Assembly (NCBI RefSeq): GCF_022808955.1
Contig: NZ_JAKZEY010000008.1
Location: 1-45,640 of the forward strand
Length of the DNA: 45,640 nucleotides
Direction of reading: 5' to 3'
Source: Anaerococcus sp. AGMB09787
Lineage (GTDB): Bacteria; Bacillota; Clostridia; Tissierellales; Peptoniphilaceae
Below, piece by piece: positions 43,142 to 45,640 of this stretch; the stretch's first letter is position 1; each line of letters opens with the position of its first letter. The notes below the pieces were generated by a model, which did no database searches, was not told the origin of the DNA, and worked only from the letters and a program-made list of their open reading frames with translations. The translations under genes and the position numbers were made by a program.

Positions 43142-44965
43142 CTACTTATTTTTCTTTGACTTATACCTTAAGTTTGAATCTAAGATTCTCTTTCTAATCC
43201 TTAGATAATTTGGTGTAATCTCGATCAATTCATCATCTTCAACAAATTCCATCATTTCTTCAACACTCATCCTCTTGGCTGGTGTAAGAATTATTGCATC
43301 ATCAGATCCACTAGCCCTGGTGTTGGTAAGTTTCTTCTTCTTGCAGACATTAACATCTATATCAAGACCCTTGGCATTCATACCAACTACAAGGCCCTCA
43401 TAGACCTCTTCTCCTGCTCCCACAAATAGACTACCCCTACTTTGGGCTTGGTTAAGTCCATAGGCCGAAGAAATTCCTGTTTCAGATGCTATAAGAGAAC
43501 CAACTTGTCTCTTTTCGATATCTCCCTTGTAGCTATCATAGCCTTCAAATTCTGAATTTAGTATTCCTGTCCCCTTGGTATCTGTCATAAACTCTGACCT
43601 ATATCCAATTAGTCCCCTAGAAGGAATCCTAAATATTAGCCTATTGTACCCAGAAGCTGAAGGACTCATATCAATCATCTCGCCCTTTCTCCTACCGAGC
43701 TTCTCTATAACAGATCCAGAATAGACTTGGTCAACATCAATAGTAGCAAGCTCGATTGGCTCAAGCTTCTTGCCCTTCTCATCTTCCTTATACATAACTT
43801 CAGGCTTAGAAACTTGGAATTCGTAGCCCTCTCTCCTTAGATTTTCGATAAGGACAGATAGGTGGAGTTCTCCACGACCTGAGACCTTGAAGGCTTCTGT
43901 AGTATCTGTGGCTTCAACTCTTAGAGAAACATCTGTTTCTGCTTCCTTGAAGAGCCTATCTCTTAGGTGCCTACTTGTTACATATTTACCATCCCTTCCA
44001 GCAAATGGTGAATCATTTACAGAGAAGGTCATAGATAGGGTTGGCTCTGAAATCTTGGTAAATTCTATAGGCTCAGAGTCTTCTTCTGTACCGATAGTAT
44101 CGCCTATATTAATATCTTCCATACCAGAAAGGGCTACTATTGAACCAAATTTTGATTCTTCAACCTCATTTCTTTCTAGGCCTTCAAACTCATAAATTGT
44201 AACAATCTTTGACTTAATACGCCTATCAGGATCATTGTAATTAGTAATGACTGCTGGGTGATTTTTGCTAATCACTCCACTTTCAACCTTACCAATGGCA
44301 ATTCTTCCTAGATAGTCATTATAATCTGTTGTAGATACTAGAACCTTGAAAGGCGCATCTTCGTCTGCCTCATAGCTTGGCACATAGTCTAAGATAGTAT
44401 CCAAGAGATCTATCATATCTTCCTTGACTACGCCCTTTTCCTTGCTAGCCCAACCTTGTTTGGCACTGGCATAAACAAAAGGACTCTCCAAATAAGATTC
44501 ATCAGCATCAAGAGATATAAATAAGTCCAAGACTTCATCTTCTACTTCATCAATCCTAGCATCAGCCTTATCAACCTTGTTGATACAAATAATAGCTGGT
44601 AAGCCTAGCTCTATGGCTTTCTTTAGTACAAACTTAGTTTGTGGCATTGGGCCTTCGTGGCTATCTACAACCAAGACAACCCCCTCAGCCATATTTAGAA
44701 CCCTCTCAACCTCTCCACCAAAGTCGGCGTGGCCTGGAGTATCTATAATATTTATCTTTGTATCCTTATAATAAACTGCTGTATTCTTGGAAAGAATGGT
44801 GATTCCTCTTTCTTGTTCGATAGAATTTGAATCCATCACCCTCTCTTTTACCTCTTGATTGTCCCTAAATAAACCACTTGACCTAAGTAGGCCGTCAACT
44901 AAGGTAGTCTTACCATGGTCTACGTGGGCAATGATGGCTACATTTCTAACATCTTCTCTTTTCAT
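43142..44965 (-). CDS. typA: Ribosome-binding GTPase TypA/BipA
   Basis: Translational GTPase (607 aa, normal length) of the EF-G-like group, acting in ribosome assembly and stress or cold growth. Seen: G1 AHVDHGKTTLVDGLL, switch I with SIEQERGITILSKN, G3 DTPGHADFG, G4 NKVDKADAR, domain II around VLVSTTDYNDYLGRIAIG, and the TypA-specific C-terminal GAGEEVYEGLVVGMN and KKKKLTNTRASGSDDAI. GAGTGAGGGG precedes ATG 44965. First gene of the typA-membrane protein-rex-ABC-F run. Confidence 0.96.
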   Translation of the reverse strand: MKREDVRNVAIIAHVDHGKTTLVDGLLRSSGLFRDNQEVKERVMDSNSIEQERGITILSKNTAVYYKDTKINIIDTPGHADFGGEVERVLNMAEGVVLVVDSHEGPMPQTKFVLKKAIELGLPAIICINKVDKADARIDEVEDEVLDLFISLDADESYLESPFVYASAKQGWASKEKGVVKEDMIDLLDTILDYVPSYEADEDAPFKVLVSTTDYNDYLGRIAIGKVESGVISKNHPAVITNYNDPDRRIKSKIVTIYEFEGLERNEVEESKFGSIVALSGMEDINIGDTIGTEEDSEPIEFTKISEPTLSMTFSVNDSPFAGRDGKYVTSRHLRDRLFKEAETDVSLRVEATDTTEAFKVSGRGELHLSVLIENLRREGYEFQVSKPEVMYKEDEKGKKLEPIELATIDVDQVYSGSVIEKLGRRKGEMIDMSPSASGYNRLIFRIPSRGLIGYRSEFMTDTKGTGILNSEFEGYDSYKGDIEKRQVGSLIASETGISSAYGLNQAQSRGSLFVGAGEEVYEGLVVGMNAKGLDIDVNVCKKKKLTNTRASGSDDAIILTPAKRMSVEEMMEFVEDDELIEITPNYLRIRKRILDSNLRYKSKKNK

Positions 44966-45147
44966 CTAACCCCTCACTCCTTATTACATTTTCTATCAAT
45001 ATATTATATTCCATGTCAATACATTATCAATATTTCATCATTAAAATATTCATAGCCTTACTTTAAAAACTATAAATTCAATTATTAAAGATCCTATCCA
45101 TATGTTTAAAGTATTTTTTCTATATATTAGCTATTAACTTTATCTGC
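44966..45147. other. AT-rich gene-free region upstream of typA
   Basis: About 180 bases with no supportable gene. It must contain the minus-strand typA promoter, but several TATAAT-like matches make a specific call unsafe. Confidence 0.5.
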
Positions 45148-45395
45148 TTAGTCATCGTATTTTTTCTTAAGAAACCAAGGCATTTCCTCTCTAGATACAT
45201 TTATCTAAGGCTTTTAGGATTTATGACTTAAACCCTTATTACTAATAATATGGTCTCTATAGTAAGCTTTACTCTCTAGTCTGTCGCTAACAACTAAAAA
45301 TATTCCATCTCAAAGCCTATGTAAATATCCCCACAAGCTTTTTTCACTATCCTTGATATAAATAATAATTGTTTTATCTAATTGTCTCTTCTAAT
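45148..45395 (-). pseudogene. Decayed gene remnant, family unknown
   Basis: One minus-strand frame shows protein-like sequence interrupted by three in-frame stops (TGA, TAA, TAG): RQLDKTIIIYIKDSEKSLWG-YLHRL, stop, DGIFLVVSDRLESKAYYRDH-IISNKGLSHKS, stop, KP, stop, INVSREEMPWFLKKKYDD, then the final stop at 45148-45150. The composition and a natural-looking C-terminal end suggest a broken gene of at least 80 residues. I do not recognise the family. No start codon or ribosome site is apparent. It lies beside an insertion-sequence remnant. Confidence 0.45.
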
Positions 45396-45420
45396 CATAC
45401 GAACCTATTTTATTAAATAT

Positions 45421-45442
45421 AAAAAAGGGATCTTTTGATCCC
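45421..45442 (-). terminator. Terminator-like hairpin next to the IS remnant
   Basis: GGGATC / GATCCC stem with loop TTTT; on the minus strand it is followed by TTTTTTATATTT. Would stop transcription entering from the right. Confidence 0.65.
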
Positions 45443-45570
45443 TGACCTGAACCCCAAAATCCGGAATACGGATGGAGGGATTTTGTATGCCAAAATATAC
45501 AAAAGAATTTAAAATAAAATTAGTATTAGAATATCTTTCAGACCAGCTATCAAATGTCAAGAGAAAATAA
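45443..45570 (+). mobile_element. Remnant of an IS3-family (IS150-like) element: left end and start of orfA
   Basis: TGACCTGAACCCCAAAATCC at 45443 resembles the terminal inverted repeat of IS150-group IS3 elements (TGxxCTGACCCCxAAAA style). About 45 bases later ATG 45487 opens a frame reading MPKYTKEFKIKLVLEYLSDQ, typical of the OrfA helix-turn-helix start, which stops after 27 residues at 45568-45570, far short of the usual ~100-170. GGAGG lies before the ATG. A truncated, inactive copy. Confidence 0.7.
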
Positions 45571-45605
45571 AAAATAATTAATCTTGAATTTAATGTATGG
45601 CAAAT

Positions 45606-45624
45606 AAGCCTAATATTTAGGCTT
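45606..45624. other. Short hairpin after the IS remnant
   Basis: AAGCCTAA / TTAGGCTT perfect 8-bp stem, 3-base loop, followed by AGAAAAATT. Role unclear; too close to the window end to judge. Confidence 0.5.
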
Positions 45625-45640
45625 AGAAAAATTAAATAAC

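Overview
The window is 45.6 kb of AT-rich chromosome with close Gram-positive gene packing: strong GGAGG ribosome sites, ATGA overlaps, and Firmicute markers (T-box, Rex, CdaA/CdaR, Asp23/AmaP, Opp lipoprotein). Gene content (peptide uptake, a flavin-linked exported reductase, Rex redox control, no respiratory genes seen) fits an anaerobic, peptide-fermenting low-GC Firmicute such as the Gram-positive anaerobic cocci (Anaerococcus/Peptoniphilus type). That placement is an inference from protein style, not a database match.

Layout. 1-1176: end of an AzgA-type purine permease. 1197-1466: tryptophan-specific T-box controlling the tryptophan transporter trpP. 2038-8685 (minus): peptide operon running aminopeptidase, thiamine-binding-like protein, binding lipoprotein, two permeases, two ATPases. 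8847-9422: xpt. 9424-14692: a very AT-rich cassette that looks like a RiPP (modified peptide) gene cluster: radical SAM/SPASM maturase, a 56-residue Cys-containing peptide, an ABC exporter and a second radical SAM enzyme. 14693-15640: a second copy of the start of the aminopeptidase gene plus all of xpt, so the cassette lies between direct repeats of about 950 bp. 16170-18378: a DUF454 membrane protein and an exported FMN/FAD fumarate-reductase-like lipoprotein. 18541-27867 (minus): engB, lon, clpX, clpP, tig, cca, cdaR, cdaA, a protein quality-control and c-di-AMP block. 28050-34544 (minus): ZIP transporter, glycogen phosphorylase, 4-alpha-glucanotransferase, a papain-like unknown and an AI-2E-family membrane protein. 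34641-37297: thiamine pyrophosphokinase, a YhcH-like protein, and a secreted glycine-zipper protein followed by a small zinc-ribbon membrane protein. 37356-44965 (minus): second AI-2E-family protein, asp23/DUF2273/amaP, ABC-F ATPase, rex, an unknown membrane protein and typA. 44966-45640: decayed DNA with a broken gene remnant and the left end of an IS3-type element.

The most interesting item is the cassette at 9424-14692. It has the parts of a peptide-modification and export system (two different radical SAM enzymes, a candidate precursor, an exporter), base composition unlike its neighbours, and the geometry expected if a circular DNA had integrated by one homologous crossover in the apeB-xpt region. 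The candidate precursor is also framed by a perfect 13-bp inverted repeat. A second, weaker candidate is the secreted glycine-zipper protein and its small membrane partner at 36144-37297, which could be a bacteriocin-immunity pair.
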